Origin: Nostoc sp. CHAB 5834
Lineage (GTDB): Bacteria > Cyanobacteriota > Cyanobacteriia > Cyanobacteriales > Nostocaceae
DNA: 64,000 nucleotides
NCBI GenBank assembly: GCA_020829485.1
Contig: JAIVFU010000011.1
Span: forward strand, 56,358 to 120,357
Reading direction: 5' to 3'
Below the pieces are notes generated by a model, which saw nothing but the letters and a program-made list of their open reading frames with translations, had not been told where the DNA came from and searched no databases. Shown piece by piece: positions 7,745-17,140 of this stretch. Position numbers and translations under genes: made by a program. Position 1 is the first letter of the stretch. The number at the start of each line of letters is the position of its first letter.

Positions 7745-7835
7745 TTACCCATGTAAACTATTCCTATTTTACCCATGTAATATGTTGCAGTCTTTACCCA
7801 TGCAATGTTAGCATGACTTAAGATTGCATGGGTAA
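7745..7835. promoter_or_regulatory. Four copies of the box TTACCCATG(T/C)AA, operator or iteron cluster
   Basis: Direct copies lie at 7745-7756, 7769-7780 and 7794-7805, and an inverted copy at 7824-7835. The copies are 24, 25 and 30 bases apart, so the direct copies sit roughly two to two and a half helical turns from one another. They occupy the gap between the minus-strand ribbon-helix-helix gene and plus-strand genes, so they fit autoregulation, or iterons of a plasmid-like origin. Confidence 0.7.
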
Positions 7836-7844
7836 TTTAATCTT

Positions 7845-7994
7845 ATGCAATTTGCGCCCCAACACCTAGACCTTGTGTTGCACAACTGGCGCAAGCACCC
7901 GCGCCTTGACCTTGCGCGGAAACACCTTAAAACTGACTCAAAACCCAAGATTAACGGAGGTAAACCCCAACTTAAAAACGCTCAAACCCAGTGA
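7845..7994 (+). CDS. Small basic ORF divergent from the RHH regulator
   Basis: A 49-residue basic peptide (MQFAPQHLDLVLHNWRKHPR...) begins 10 bases after the inverted operator box. It has no recognised domain. It may be a real short protein under the same operator or just leader sequence for the next gene at 8094. Confidence 0.3.
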   Translation: MQFAPQHLDLVLHNWRKHPRLDLARKHLKTDSKPKINGGKPQLKNAQTQ

Positions 7995-8093
7995 TAACAA
8001 GCATTTTACAAAAATAACTGAACTGCGATCGCAGTACTAAACCCCGACTTAAGTGCCGCATAAGCGGGACTATAACCCTAGTATTCAAGGACT

Positions 8094-8459
8094 ATGGAAG
8101 CACTAGAAGCCACTAGTAACGGCACTAAAGCAGTAGCAAAGTCTGAAGATAAGACCGAGGCAAAAACCAAGAAAGAGAGAGCAAGGCGATACTTGCCGTC
8201 TTTACCTAGTGCAGCCTCAGCCGCAGACATGAATCAAGTTGAGTATTTGGGACTGTGCGATAGAACAGCCGTCGAATGGGATTCCTTGAGAAATTACGAA
8301 ATGTTCAGTCTTTCACCAGATGGTTCATTTCCGATGATGAAAGCCAGCCGTAGCAAAGCCGTTCGCCTTGCAGATCGTGAGGTGATGATGGTTGGCGGCG
8401 GTCGATGCTTTCGAGTTTCTTTGTCAAATCATCCAACACAAAACAAGCCCCAGCCTTGA
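8094..8459 (+). CDS. Hypothetical protein of the accessory element
   Basis: The 121-residue product has a charged, Lys/Glu-rich, probably disordered N-terminal third (KSEDKTEAKTKKERARR), then a folded-looking region (ADMNQVEYLGLCDRTAVEWD, SLSPDGSFPMMK). It carries no membrane segment or known motif. It lies in line with small genes that lead to the P-loop ATPase, so it probably belongs to the same accessory element. Confidence 0.5.
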   Translation: MEALEATSNGTKAVAKSEDKTEAKTKKERARRYLPSLPSAASAADMNQVEYLGLCDRTAVEWDSLRNYEMFSLSPDGSFPMMKASRSKAVRLADREVMMVGGGRCFRVSLSNHPTQNKPQP

Positions 8460-8474
8460 CAGAAGGAGCTTGCT

Positions 8475-8495
8475 AGACGGTGATTAACACCGTCT
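8475..8495. terminator. 8-bp stem hairpin between two small genes
   Basis: AGACGGTG and CACCGTCT flank a 5-base loop, 15 bases after the stop of the 8094 gene and 20 before the next start. It could attenuate or stabilise the transcript; a long T tract is lacking. Confidence 0.45.
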
Positions 8496-8515
8496 CTACC
8501 TAACCAAAACTTACC

Positions 8516-8728
8516 ATGAACCACCAACCACTAACACCCAAAGAACAAAAAGTAGTTGAGGAATTTGAATCAGTCCGTCCTGGACTGGGGGCTGTCGCAG
8601 AAAGCAACATCCGCAATAACGACAAAACAGGCTGGGCTGAAATCATAGCCGACACACCAGAATCCGAATTGGTAGCCCGTGAGGGTTTATCAACCAACAG
8701 CTTCATGTACAAGAGGATCGGCGGATGA
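8516..8728 (+). CDS. Hypothetical small protein coupled to a membrane peptide
   Basis: The 70-residue polar, acidic protein (PKEQKVVEEFESVRPGLGAV) has no recognised family. Its stop overlaps the next ATG in an ATGA arrangement, and that next peptide in turn overlaps the ATPase start, so the three form one coupled unit. Confidence 0.5.
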   Translation: MNHQPLTPKEQKVVEEFESVRPGLGAVAESNIRNNDKTGWAEIIADTPESELVAREGLSTNSFMYKRIGG

Positions 8729-8847
8729 ACCAAGTAATAATACTTGTCTTCACCATAACGGCTTTGATACTGTGCATAATTGCACTTGCTAAAGACCAGA
8801 CCCAACACCCAATGTATTTGAAAATTGAGGTGCAGTATGGGAAATGA
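8725..8847 (+). CDS. 40-residue single-membrane-helix peptide
   Basis: The peptide begins MNQVIILVFTITALILCIIA, which is almost entirely one membrane helix, followed by a polar tail of about 18 residues. The ATG overlaps the preceding stop, and the frame runs 8 bases past the start of the ATPase gene. Tiny membrane peptides next to a P-loop packaging-type ATPase are seen in filamentous-phage-like and conjugative elements, where they act as coat or channel subunits; here that is an inference. Confidence 0.5.
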   Translation: MNQVIILVFTITALILCIIALAKDQTQHPMYLKIEVQYGK

Positions 8848-10043
8848 CTTAATAGATATCAAAGTTGCTTCCCCTCCCAGAACTGCCAACGCCCACACCT
8901 GGGTGGAGATGCACTTGCCAGACGGTAAAACCTTACTGCGTTACTGTGCCTGGGGAGTAGGAAGAGTGATGTTTTCCGTGTCTCTATTCTCAGTTAATGT
9001 TACCCGCGCTACCTTAAAACTCAGTATTTGGTTGTGTGACGGGTTTGAATCGGGGGTTAAGCGCTTACTCAAAGTGTATGATGCTCTCCCTTACGCTGGT
9101 ACACCCATGACCCAAGTCATTGAAGCCAGCGCTGCTGTTGTTGAGGAACCACTGGAAATTATCACGGACATCATCACCGCCATTGAAGGTAAACAGGTGA
9201 TGATCATCGGCGAGATGGGTACTGGGAAAAGCACCCTAGCCCAATACCTCGCCTATACCATCGGCGGCGGGATGAAGGTGTATGAGTGTGAAGGCACTCC
9301 AACCGACTGGTCAGGGTTAGAAGTCATCGGACGCGGTGAAAACTGGGTGGCGATCGACCAAGGAATGCTTGCTGATTTAGACGACTTGAGCAACCAAATG
9401 AAGATCCGCAACGAACGCGGGGACGCGGCATTAGTCGGAACTGAGCGCGTGATCATCGTTGAGGAGTACCCCGAACTGGTTTCAAAAGTAGGCAGTTCCG
9501 GCGAATGGCTAGAGCGTCACGCACGTAGAGGTCGTAAAGCGCGACGATTCACAATCTTACTTTCACAGTATGACCGCCGCCTGGGGGCTGGAGGGTAAAT
9601 CAGATTTAGCCGATGCTTTCTTCCGTATTCGCTTGGGTAAAAAGGCGATAGCCCACGCCAAATCCTTGAAAAATGAGCAGCTTATCAACTGGTTAAAAGC
9701 CGACCAGTCACACTGCTTGCTCGACGATTATCCTTTTAAACTCCCGCCATACCGGGAGATGAAAGCTGTAATAACCCGCAATGGTTCAACCATAGTACAG
9801 CCATACTCTGACAACGCGATCAACCCCCAAAAATCACCTAAAAATGACCTCAAACCCGCTCTAAGAGCGGATTTAGAAGAAAATTGTTCGGAAAACGACC
9901 GGGTAATTTGGCGGTTAATTCAACGCCTGGGAGGTGGTAAAAGTGATAGTGCGATCGTGACGGAAGTCCTTGGCTTCACTGGCAAGCGCTATGGCGAGGG
10001 GGCGGCGCTGCTGGAGCGACTGAGGAGGCAGTTCGGGGGATAA
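8837..10043 (+). pseudogene. FtsK/HerA-like P-loop ATPase, interrupted by a frameshift
   Basis: The first frame (8837-9598) carries a Walker A box (GEMGTGKST, about residues 127-135), a Walker B box (VIIVEEYPEL) and a sensor-like segment TILLSQYDR. The second frame (from 9570 to 10043) continues at once with AAWGLEGKSDLADAFFRIRL, as expected for one protein of about 400 residues. The frames would join by dropping one base near 9575-9590, where the sequence has CGCCGCC and GGGGG. The start is set at ATG 8837 because GAGGTG precedes it closely. Such ATPases pump DNA in conjugation, segregation or phage morphogenesis. The break may be natural decay, a slippage site or a sequence error. Confidence 0.65.
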
Positions 10044-10127
10044 TTTCAAAGCGATCACGTCTTTGGGAGGGGCGCGATCGCTGCTAAAAATAAATCGATT
10101 TCAACAAGTAAAAAATAGCACACACCT

Positions 10128-10286
10128 ATGAAAATTGAGAGTGCGATCGCGGCTGGTGGCTACTCAGTAATGGACGTTCTTACGGGTCGAGCAATGGTTG
10201 ATTCGTTGAACATTATTGACCCAGAAAACACATATTCATTAGTTGGATATGATGACGAATTTGATGAGGATGAAGTTTATGAATAA
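10128..10286 (+). CDS. Small acidic ORF
   Basis: A 52-residue ORF ends in a very acidic tail (GYDDEFDEDEVYE). Its stop overlaps the ATG of the next gene, as with the other coupled small genes of this element. Function is unknown. The acidic tail resembles DNA-mimic or adaptor peptides, but composition is the only evidence. Confidence 0.4.
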   Translation: MKIESAIAAGGYSVMDVLTGRAMVDSLNIIDPENTYSLVGYDDEFDEDEVYE

Positions 10287-10509
10287 TGAAGAAAAATTAG
10301 ATATCTCACATCCAGATCCAGCATGGGATTACTACATACTCTGGTATTCATTGCATCACATTAAAGCCAAAATTGACGAAGCTTTACAAATTATGAATCA
10401 CATTGAAAAAGCAAATCCTGGTATTGATCAAGAAATTAGAGAGTCACTTGTACCAGCTTCAAACAAGTTAATAGAAATTGTTAACGAATTACCTGTAGAT
10501 GACGATTAA
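10279..10509 (+). CDS. Hypothetical small helical protein
   Basis: With the start at ATG 10279 (overlapping the previous stop), the product has 76 residues and is mostly amphipathic helix (HHIKAKIDEALQIMNHIEKA, LVPASNKLIEIVNELP). It is soluble with no known motif. Earlier in-frame starts are rejected because they read through the neighbouring gene. Confidence 0.5.
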   Translation: MNNEEKLDISHPDPAWDYYILWYSLHHIKAKIDEALQIMNHIEKANPGIDQEIRESLVPASNKLIEIVNELPVDDD

Positions 10510-10535
10510 CCGCCTGATGAATCGTAATTGCGATC

Positions 10536-10843
10536 GCGCAACAATTGCGCGGGCTACCTGACCAGTAGCCGAAACGTGAGCTTATCTCACGTCGCGGACG
10601 GACTCCAAATCCGACGTACAGCACATACACACAGCAGCTTAGGGCTTTTATCTAGAAACAAGCTTTAATGGCTTTCACTCGTTCACAAGCTCGGCTGCTG
10701 TGATTGTGTTGTTCCCTCCCTTGTGTCACTAGAAGTTAGCGCTTCTGGTTTTGCCTTGAGAGTGAATTAGGCTCAACGGCCTTCGGGTGATTCATAGGCA
10801 TGGCATTAGGGAAACACTACAGAACCACCCAGAGGAAAACTGA
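10536..10843 (+). ncRNA. Hairpin-rich leader of the IS110-like transposase, candidate bridge RNA
   Basis: This gene-free stretch upstream of the transposase holds a series of stems: GCGCAA/TTGCGC (10536-10550), GGCTAC/GTAGCC (10552-10570), ACGTGAG/CTCACGT (10574-10592), ACAGCAGC/GCTGCTGT closing a 71-base region (10631-10701), and CTAGAAG/CTTCTGG (10729-10748). IS110-family elements encode a structured bridge RNA in their non-coding end, commonly upstream of the transposase. Position and structure fit, but boundaries, loops and target matches are not established. Confidence 0.4.
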
Positions 10844-12072
10844 ATGATTAAAATTTTGGGACTTGATGTCAGCAAGTCCTCTGTTTCTGCTTGCCTATTG
10901 ACTGAAAAGCCAGAAGTTCCACGTCAATTTTATTATGAATGTCCCTTCAAGTGCTTTAGCGCCAATGCCCAAGGAATCAAAAAGTTGTTGGAGCTAAAGC
11001 CGGACATTGCAATTATGGAGCCAACCGGAGTTAACTACAGTAAACTTTGGGGAACACATTTAGCCCGTGCCGGGGTAGAAGTGCGGCTTGTGGGCACAAG
11101 GAATTAAATAATTACCGATCTGAGCATCTTGCATTACCTGATAAAGATGATGATGCCGATGCTTTGGCACTTGCTTGTTATTACTTCGACTATCACCCAG
11201 ATCCACGCCGATTTATTCAAATTCGCGATCGCGTTATTGTCAAAATCCGCGAACTGGTGTTGAGATTGGCTCACCTAAACCGCGTTCAATCCCCAATCAT
11301 GAACCGAGCGCGGCAAGATTTAGCATGGCAGTTTCCAGAGGTAGCACATGTAAAATCGCGCCGAGGTAAAGCTGGTTTGGCTCCTTTGCTGTGGGGTTGG
11401 CTTGCAGGAATTCGCAAAAGTACCCGCTATGATCGGCTTTACTCTGAAACTGTTGGCTTGGGCATCACTGCTACCGTTCGGGAACACGCAAAACGCATTT
11501 GTGACCTACAGCGCGAGGAACATGACATCGAGGAAGAATTGCAAGAAATGCTTGCTGATTCTAGGTTTGATTCTTATCGCCTAGTTTTTAAAAAATTTGG
11601 CTTTGGAGCGCGTGTGCAATCGGTCATCATCTCTCAGATTTACCCCATTGAGGGATTTTTAGACGAAGACGGCAAACCAGAAGTGCGGATACTCCAGGGG
11701 CGAAAATCTAAAAAGCCCACAAAACGGCATCTTTCACTCAGAAGATTTCAAAAAGCTTTGGGTACTGCTCCGTCTCTGAGACAATCGGGGGATAAGAAGA
11801 AAACTAAAGTTGTGGGCGGTTCAGATTTGTGTAGAAAATCGCTCTGGCAGTGGGTTTACACCCGCATTGAGCCAAAGCGATCGCGCCTCAAAAATGATAT
11901 TGGTAAAACTTTGGGTGAACAGCTAGATACTGAAAAAGCTGCGGGTCGTCCTGTGAAGCTTGTTAGGAATCGTGTTGCCGCCAAAGCAGCGCGGCTCTTA
12001 TTCAAAGAATTAGTAAAATTCTGTCCAGTGGACGCGATCGCAAATCCACCGGACGATAAATTGTTAGAGTGA
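10844..12072 (+). pseudogene. IS110-like transposase (DEDD recombinase), frameshifted
   Basis: The first frame (10844-11107) has the RuvC-like start KILGLDVSKSSVSA and the acidic box AIMEPTGVN. The second frame (useful from about 11094 to 12072) continues GHKELNNYRSEHLALPDKDD with the last acidic residues in DADALALACYY, then a long helical middle. Its C-terminal part, around GTAPSLRQSGDKKKTK, resembles the Transposase_20 region. The frames join if one G is restored in GTGGGCAC near 11090-11095. Rejoined, the protein is about 410 residues, in the usual IS110 range. Its end overlaps the convergent WGxxGxxG gene by nine bases, so the right end of the element is very short or gone. The copy is probably inactive. 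Confidence 0.7.
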
Positions 12073-12933
12073 ACGAGTACCTGTTACTTCATTAGGATCG
12101 CTATAAGCCCGGACTTTTTCACGATTACGAGCCAAACCTGCTAAACCGGCTAGACCAAGTAAACCTAGCCAACCCCAATCGAAACCGCGATCGCTAGTTC
12201 TTTCGGAAGCTGCAACGCCTATATTTCTATTAGTACCTGTAGTATCAGTGCCTGTAGTATCACTACCTGTTGTGCCAGTACCTGTACCAGTGCCTATACC
12301 ACTACCTGTAGTTCCAGTACCAGTACCTGTAGCATCACTGCCTGTAGCGCCAGTACCTGTACCACTACCTGTAGTTCCAGTGCCTGTACCACTACCTGTA
12401 GTTCCAGTACCTGTACCAGTGCCTATACCACTACCTGTAGTTCCAGTGCCTGTAGTTCCAGTACCAGTACCTGTAGCATCACTGCCTGTAGCGCCAGTAC
12501 CTGTACCAGTTCCTATACCACTACCTGTAGTTCCAGTGCCAGTACCTGTAGCATCACTGCCTGTAGTGCCAGTACCTGTACCAGTGCCTATACCACTACC
12601 TGTAGTTCCAGTGCCTGTACCACTACCTGTAGTGCCAGTGCCTGTACCACTACCTGTAGTGCCAGTGCCTGTAGTGCCAGTGCCTGTAGTGCCAGTGCCT
12701 GTAGTGCCAGTGCCTGTAGTGCCAGTGCCTGTAGTGCCAGTGCCTGTAGTGCCAGTGCCTGTAGTTCCAGTGCCTGTTGTACCTGTACCACTACCTGAGC
12801 TACTGCCAGCACTGGAGCCTCCGCTACCGGAGCCTCCGCTTTGGGCAGAAACAGAAGGAGGTAAGGATAAAGAAGCGAAACTGATGGCAAAGACAGTAGC
12901 CAAAACAGCTTTAGATAAATCAAAAGGCTTCAT
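12064..12933 (-). CDS. Secreted GT-repeat protein with WGxxGxxGLxGL C-terminal anchor
   Basis: The 289-residue protein has a signal peptide (about residues 1-30, ending SVSAQ) and a long low-complexity region of Gly-Thr repeats (about 40-230, units such as [21 protein letters not shown]). Its C-terminus is [22 protein letters not shown], the hydrophobic-plus-basic tail typical of the cyanobacterial WGxxGxxG family. The tail probably anchors the exported protein in a membrane; the repeat forms a flexible surface stalk. The repeat DNA is highly regular and should expand and contract. The gene's stop lies nine bases inside the end of the transposase frame. Confidence 0.8.
   Translation of the reverse strand: MKPFDLSKAVLATVFAISFASLSLPPSVSAQSGGSGSGGSSAGSSSGSGTGTTGTGTTGTGTTGTGTTGTGTTGTGTTGTGTTGTGTTGTGTTGSGTGTGTTGSGTGTGTTGSGIGTGTGTGTTGSDATGTGTGTTGSGIGTGTGTGATGSDATGTGTGTTGTGTTGSGIGTGTGTGTTGSGTGTGTTGSGTGTGATGSDATGTGTGTTGSGIGTGTGTGTTGSDTTGTDTTGTNRNIGVAASERTSDRGFDWGWLGLLGLAGLAGLARNREKVRAYSDPNEVTGTRSL
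12240..12790. repeat. Coding tandem repeats of the GT-rich protein
   Basis: About 550 bases are built from variants of CCTGTAGTGCCAGTG (15 bases) and related longer units. They encode Gly-Thr motifs on the minus strand and are prone to copy-number change. A long plus-strand frame through it (Val-Pro repeats) is an artefact of the repeat. Confidence 0.85.
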
Positions 12934-13379
12934 AGTTATGGTTCCTTTTATGTTCTAGATTTCTGTGGTTGATTTTCAAAACCGATATTGTCTACTCAAT
13001 CCACTGCTAAATTTGGGAAATTTTCACAAGACAGATTGAGGAGTCTTTAACCTAGTTTCTTTTGGAAATTTGAAAGCATTTTAAGCTTCCACACACAACA
13101 ACTTAACTATTCGTCAGATTCAAACTAATTCATAATCAGTAATTATTAATTAATGATATGATTGTGAACCCAGGAACAAAGTCATTTCTTCACAATCAAC
13201 AAGGAATGATAATATTTATTTTTAATAAAATTACATTCAATTGCATTATAATTTTTAATTACTTATTGTGAATTATTTTGTGATTTCTATTCAGCATAAC
13301 TGCTAGTTTTTTCCTGGGCTTCTACCATAAGAGTAAAGTCAATTCTATCGCAGGAATTAATTTGGCATTAATGTTTAGT
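12934..13379. other. AT-rich intergenic gap
   Basis: This 446-base gap should hold the promoter of the minus-strand GT-repeat gene. It contains AT-rich dyads such as AATTATTAATTAAT around 13141-13156. I see no ORF or RNA gene in it. Confidence 0.4.
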
Positions 13380-13610
13380 TTATGAACGTGAAGATAATGA
13401 AGCTTTTTGGAGCTTGCAATTAGATAGGCAGGCTTCAAGATAACCACAATCTTCACATTGTAGATTTTGCCCTGGATTGGTACATCCACAGGGAGGGTTC
13501 ACAAAACATTCAGAATAATCTTTATGTGTTTGAGATTTTTTGGAGATAAAGTGTAAAGCTGCTTCTTGTAGACAAAAAACAAAATCTTTAACCATAACAT
13601 TCCGTACCAA
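13380..13610 (-). CDS. Small cysteine-rich hypothetical protein
   Basis: The 76-residue ORF has eight cysteines, seven of them within the last 45 residues (CFVNPPCGCTNPGQNLQCEDC, then CLSNC), arranged like a small metal-binding or disulfide knot. A second Met at residue 7 gives an alternative start. No signal peptide is apparent, which favours metal binding in the cytoplasm. No family is recognised and the gene stands alone. Confidence 0.45.
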   Translation of the reverse strand: MVRNVMVKDFVFCLQEAALHFISKKSQTHKDYSECFVNPPCGCTNPGQNLQCEDCGYLEACLSNCKLQKASLSSRS

Positions 13611-13740
13611 TCATAATGAATATAACGATTTTTTAGTTACTTCTTTGGATGCCTTAACGAAGTAGTCAAGAATAATTAAGCTATGTTACCCAATAATCTA
13701 GAACTAATTAAAGTGCCTCGTTATAATGACTAAAGCCATA

Positions 13741-13872
13741 TATATAGGAATCCTATTTGATTTTTGAAATTATCTATGTGGGCGGGGAGTGGGGAGTAGG
13801 GAGTAGGGAGTAGGGAATTAGGCTTTTCGATCTGTACGGAGCTTTTTCAGAAATCAAATATTAGTCCTATAG
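13741..13872 (+). mobile_element. Miniature inverted-repeat element, family A, copy 1
   Basis: The element starts TATAGGAATCCTATTTGATT and ends with the imperfect reverse complement (AATCAAATATTAGTCCTATA). The interior carries tandem GGGAGTA heptamers. A second copy in the opposite orientation lies at 26814-26930 between the two scytonemin regulator genes. It has no coding capacity, so it would depend on a transposase elsewhere. Confidence 0.65.
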
Positions 13873-15151
13873 AAGACATGACGTATAGCTTGCTTCCCCC
13901 ACAAAGTAAACTAAAAACCTTTTAATTATTCACATCGGCTTACTTAATAAGTACAAGCGATCGCTAAGTTAAACAGGATTTTGACCTTAATCAATCTAAT
14001 GACTTTATTTACATTAATTTTTCTTAGTTGGGTAGAAATAAACCAGAAATTTTAAACAGCTAGATGCTACTAAGATTTGATGACTAGATTAAGAATACTC
14101 TACAATCCTATTTCACCTGATAATTTATAACTTCATACTTCAGGTATGTTTTACATTAGACCTTAAGGAATATTTTTATTGTCAGTTAGTTTGTTATCTT
14201 ATTTCACTTAATGACTTATACAAATTCTTTCCCTTCTGCTTCTCCACTGGCTACACAATGGTATTCCTAAAGATATATTCAGAATGTACTAGCGTTTTTA
14301 TTTATCTTTAAATGGTTGGTTTTCCGTGCCTATTTACTTAGATTCATATTTGAACATCCTTAGCAAAATTCCTGAGTTCATTAGACATCTCCAGAAATTA
14401 ATTATGCGTTATCTGAAACCCTTGTCTTGACGTTGCAATGCAACGTCTCTACATTCATTTTCGGAGATGTCTATTTGGTCATTGTCAGTAATGGCTCCCA
14501 AGACAAGGAGAAGGAGACTTGTCAGCGTGCCACTAAGTCAAAAGCAGGTATCACCGTATGGTGTGAATCATGGGGAACCGAACTTTTATAATTTTTACGT
14601 AGTATACAGAAATTTGAAATCTATTAAACCGAAAATATACTTAAAAATTCACTACTAGTTATTTTATATAAGCGAAATATTACTGTGTTTTTTTGAAGGA
14701 TTTATATATATAAAGAATTCATTTCAGAGAATCTACGGTAACAAAAATCAAAGCGATCGCGGTACTTTTATTTGAATAAACTTTACATTATCAGCTTAAA
14801 AAGCTCAGAAAGGATGACAGATAAAGGATGTAGAAGCCGCAACTGCTATTCTGTACTAGCCTAATGCCAGTACGGGAAAGCTCTGACAAACGCCGAACGT
14901 GTTTTTTTCTAAAACGGCAAAACTAACTGGAGAGGTGAGACTAAAGGCTTAATTACGTATGCGTCTTAGAAAATATCAAACGAGTTTACTATGCTTCCAA
15001 CCTACCTCTAGCAAGTTTTACCGCTCTAGTTTTTTTAGAGGATCAGAAGCCACTCTCTAGGTCTATGCGCGTCTACAGAGGTCTTAGGCTCAAAATCTCT
15101 TCCTTCACACTTCGGGCTTTGGTGAAGACTTGTGCAGTGTATTAGGTTTTT
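13873..15151. other. Long AT-rich intergenic region before the ethylene-receptor-like kinase
   Basis: Apart from the miniature element at 14382-14473 I find no convincing gene. A 63-residue ORF at 14467-14658 starts inside that element and is not accepted. The last 300 bases contain short imperfect dyads and should hold the promoter of the kinase gene at 15152, but I cannot point to definite boxes. Confidence 0.4.
14382..14473 (+). mobile_element. 92-bp miniature inverted-repeat element, family B, complete copy
   Basis: Terminal inverted repeats TAGACATCTCC and GGAGATGTCTA bound the element, and a central palindrome GACGTTGCA/TGCAACGTC lies at 14429-14447. The TA at both ends is typical of Tc1/IS630-type target duplication. 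A copy missing its right end lies at 55057-55134, next to a duplicated piece of aroG. Confidence 0.7.
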
Positions 15152-17128
15152 ATGATGGAATTTTTAGATAATTTTTTCTCTACTAGCCAGTTTATTCCTC
15201 ACGGACACTGCTACCTCTGGAAACCAGGATTGGTATGGTTGCATCTGGTTTCAGATGTGTTAACTGGACTTGCTTATTATTCAATTCCAATAATGTTGGT
15301 TTGTTTTATCAGTAAACGGCGAGATGTGCCTTTTGGGTGGATGTTCCTGATGTTTGGCATATTCATCGTTGCTTGTGGCACAACCCATTTAATGGATGTG
15401 TGGACGCTTTGGTACCCTACCTATTGGCTATCAGGGTTAATTAAAGCTATCACCGCTTTTATCTCAGTATTGACAGCCATAAAACTTGTGCCATTAATAC
15501 CCCAGGCACTGGCTCTACCGAGTCATACCCAACTAGAGGCTGCAAACTCGCAACTAGCAAAGGAAATTGCTGAACGCATACGGACTGAGGAGGTGTTGAG
15601 GGAGAGTGAACAACGTTGGCAATTAGCTTTGCGCGGCAATAATGATGGAATTTGGGACTGGAATGTTAAAACCAATGAAGTGTTCTTCTCGGTTCGCTGG
15701 AAGGAAATGCTCGGTTACGACGACCAGGAAATTTCTAACTATTTAGATGAATACCTCACACGAGTGCATCTTGATGATCTGGACTGGGTGAGACAAGCAG
15801 TTCAAGAACATTTTGCTCATAAAACACCGTTTTACACTATCGAGTATCGATTTTTATGTAAAGATGGCACTTACAAATGGATTTTGGATCGAGGTCAAGC
15901 ACTGTGGGATGAAGATGATAATGTAGTGCGGATGGTAGGCTCACATACTGACATCACTGAGCGCAAGCAAGCAGAAGAGGCACTAAATAGCCTACTTAAC
16001 CAACTAGAAAGCAAGGTTGAGCGACGGACAGCAGAGTTAACAAGAATTAATCAATCATTACAGGCAGAAATTACTGAGCGCCAGCGAATAGATCAAGCAT
16101 TGCGAGAAAGCGAACAGCGATTCCGTGCTGCATTCCATCAAGCTGCTGTTGGCATCGCCCATGTAGCTATAGATGGAAGGTGGTTGTTAGTTAACCAAAG
16201 GCTTTGCGATATTGTCGGTTATACACCAGAAGAACTACAGTTGCTAACTTTCCAAGATATTACTCACCCAGATGATATTAACGCAGACCTGAAATATGTT
16301 GAGCAGATTTTAGCAAATAATATTCAAACTTATTCGATAGAAAAGCGCTATTTCTGTAAAGATAGCTCCATAGTTTGGGTTAATCTCACCGTATCTTTAA
16401 TGCGCGAATCTAGTGGGGAGCCAAAGTATTTTATTTCTGTGGTCGAAGACATTAGCGAACGGCAAGCCGCGCAGCGCGATCGCCAGCAGTGGGAGCAGCA
16501 AATCCAAGCATCACTCTTAGAAAAAGAGGTGTTATTAAAAGAAATTTATCATCGGGTCAAAAATAATTTACAGGTTATTTCTAGTCTGTTAAGCTTGCAA
16601 TCTGCTTATATCAAAGATAAAGACGATTTGGTAATATTCAAACAAAGCCAACAGCGAATTGCATCAATGGCTTTAGTTCACGAAAAATTGTATCAGTCTC
16701 AAGACTTAGCAAGGATTGATTTTGGTGAATATATTCGAGATTTGGTAGCAAGTTTATTTAGTGCTTATGAAGTTAATGAAGATGCGATCGCTCTGATAAT
16801 AAATATCGATGAGCAAGTATTCCTCGGCTTGGATACAGCAATTCCTTGTAGTTTAATTATCCATGAGCTTGTATCTAATTCTTTAAAATATGCATTTCCA
16901 GCAGGTAGAAATGGTACGATTTATATCGAAATGAGCAAAAATACTGACCATCAGGTTACACTTATAGTTAGTGATGATGGAATTGGTTTACCATCAAATT
17001 TCAGTTTTAAAAATATGGCATCTTTAGGCTGGCAATTAGTAGATGCTTTAACCAATCAAATTGCAGGGGATGTTGATATCCAAGGTTCTATTGGAGTAGA
17101 GTGCCAGATGAAATTTACATTAATATAA
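15152..17128 (+). CDS. Ethylene-receptor-like membrane histidine kinase with two PAS domains
   Basis: The N-terminal region (residues 1-120) has three membrane helices of the ethylene-binding type. The Cu(I)/ethylene site residues are all present with plant ETR1 spacing: Asp35, Tyr42, Ile72, Cys75 and His79 (segments [14 protein letters not shown] and [14 protein letters not shown]). Two PAS domains with PAC tails follow (about 145-275 and 315-440). The kinase core is of the HisKA_2 type ([20 protein letters not shown], about 470-490) with an HATPase domain whose N box is [16 protein letters not shown]. It should autophosphorylate in response to ethylene or a related signal. The gene at 17141 follows after 12 bases and carries a receiver, so it is the likely partner. 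Confidence 0.9.
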   Translation: MMEFLDNFFSTSQFIPHGHCYLWKPGLVWLHLVSDVLTGLAYYSIPIMLVCFISKRRDVPFGWMFLMFGIFIVACGTTHLMDVWTLWYPTYWLSGLIKAITAFISVLTAIKLVPLIPQALALPSHTQLEAANSQLAKEIAERIRTEEVLRESEQRWQLALRGNNDGIWDWNVKTNEVFFSVRWKEMLGYDDQEISNYLDEYLTRVHLDDLDWVRQAVQEHFAHKTPFYTIEYRFLCKDGTYKWILDRGQALWDEDDNVVRMVGSHTDITERKQAEEALNSLLNQLESKVERRTAELTRINQSLQAEITERQRIDQALRESEQRFRAAFHQAAVGIAHVAIDGRWLLVNQRLCDIVGYTPEELQLLTFQDITHPDDINADLKYVEQILANNIQTYSIEKRYFCKDSSIVWVNLTVSLMRESSGEPKYFISVVEDISERQAAQRDRQQWEQQIQASLLEKEVLLKEIYHRVKNNLQVISSLLSLQSAYIKDKDDLVIFKQSQQRIASMALVHEKLYQSQDLARIDFGEYIRDLVASLFSAYEVNEDAIALIINIDEQVFLGLDTAIPCSLIIHELVSNSLKYAFPAGRNGTIYIEMSKNTDHQVTLIVSDDGIGLPSNFSFKNMASLGWQLVDALTNQIAGDVDIQGSIGVECQMKFTLI

Positions 17129-17140
17129 AATAACTAAAAG

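Noticed and set aside
10844..12072. Reading the two transposase frames as programmed frameshifting
   Set aside because: The join needs one added G at a short GGG run, without a clear slippery heptamer or stimulatory structure, and neighbouring genes show similar breaks, so decay or error is likelier.
12248..12958. Long plus-strand Val-Pro repeat ORF
   Set aside because: It is the complement of the Gly-Thr repeat of the signal-peptide-bearing minus-strand gene; it has no independent features.
14467..14658. 63-residue ORF
   Set aside because: It starts inside the right end of a miniature element and lacks a ribosome site or recognised domain.
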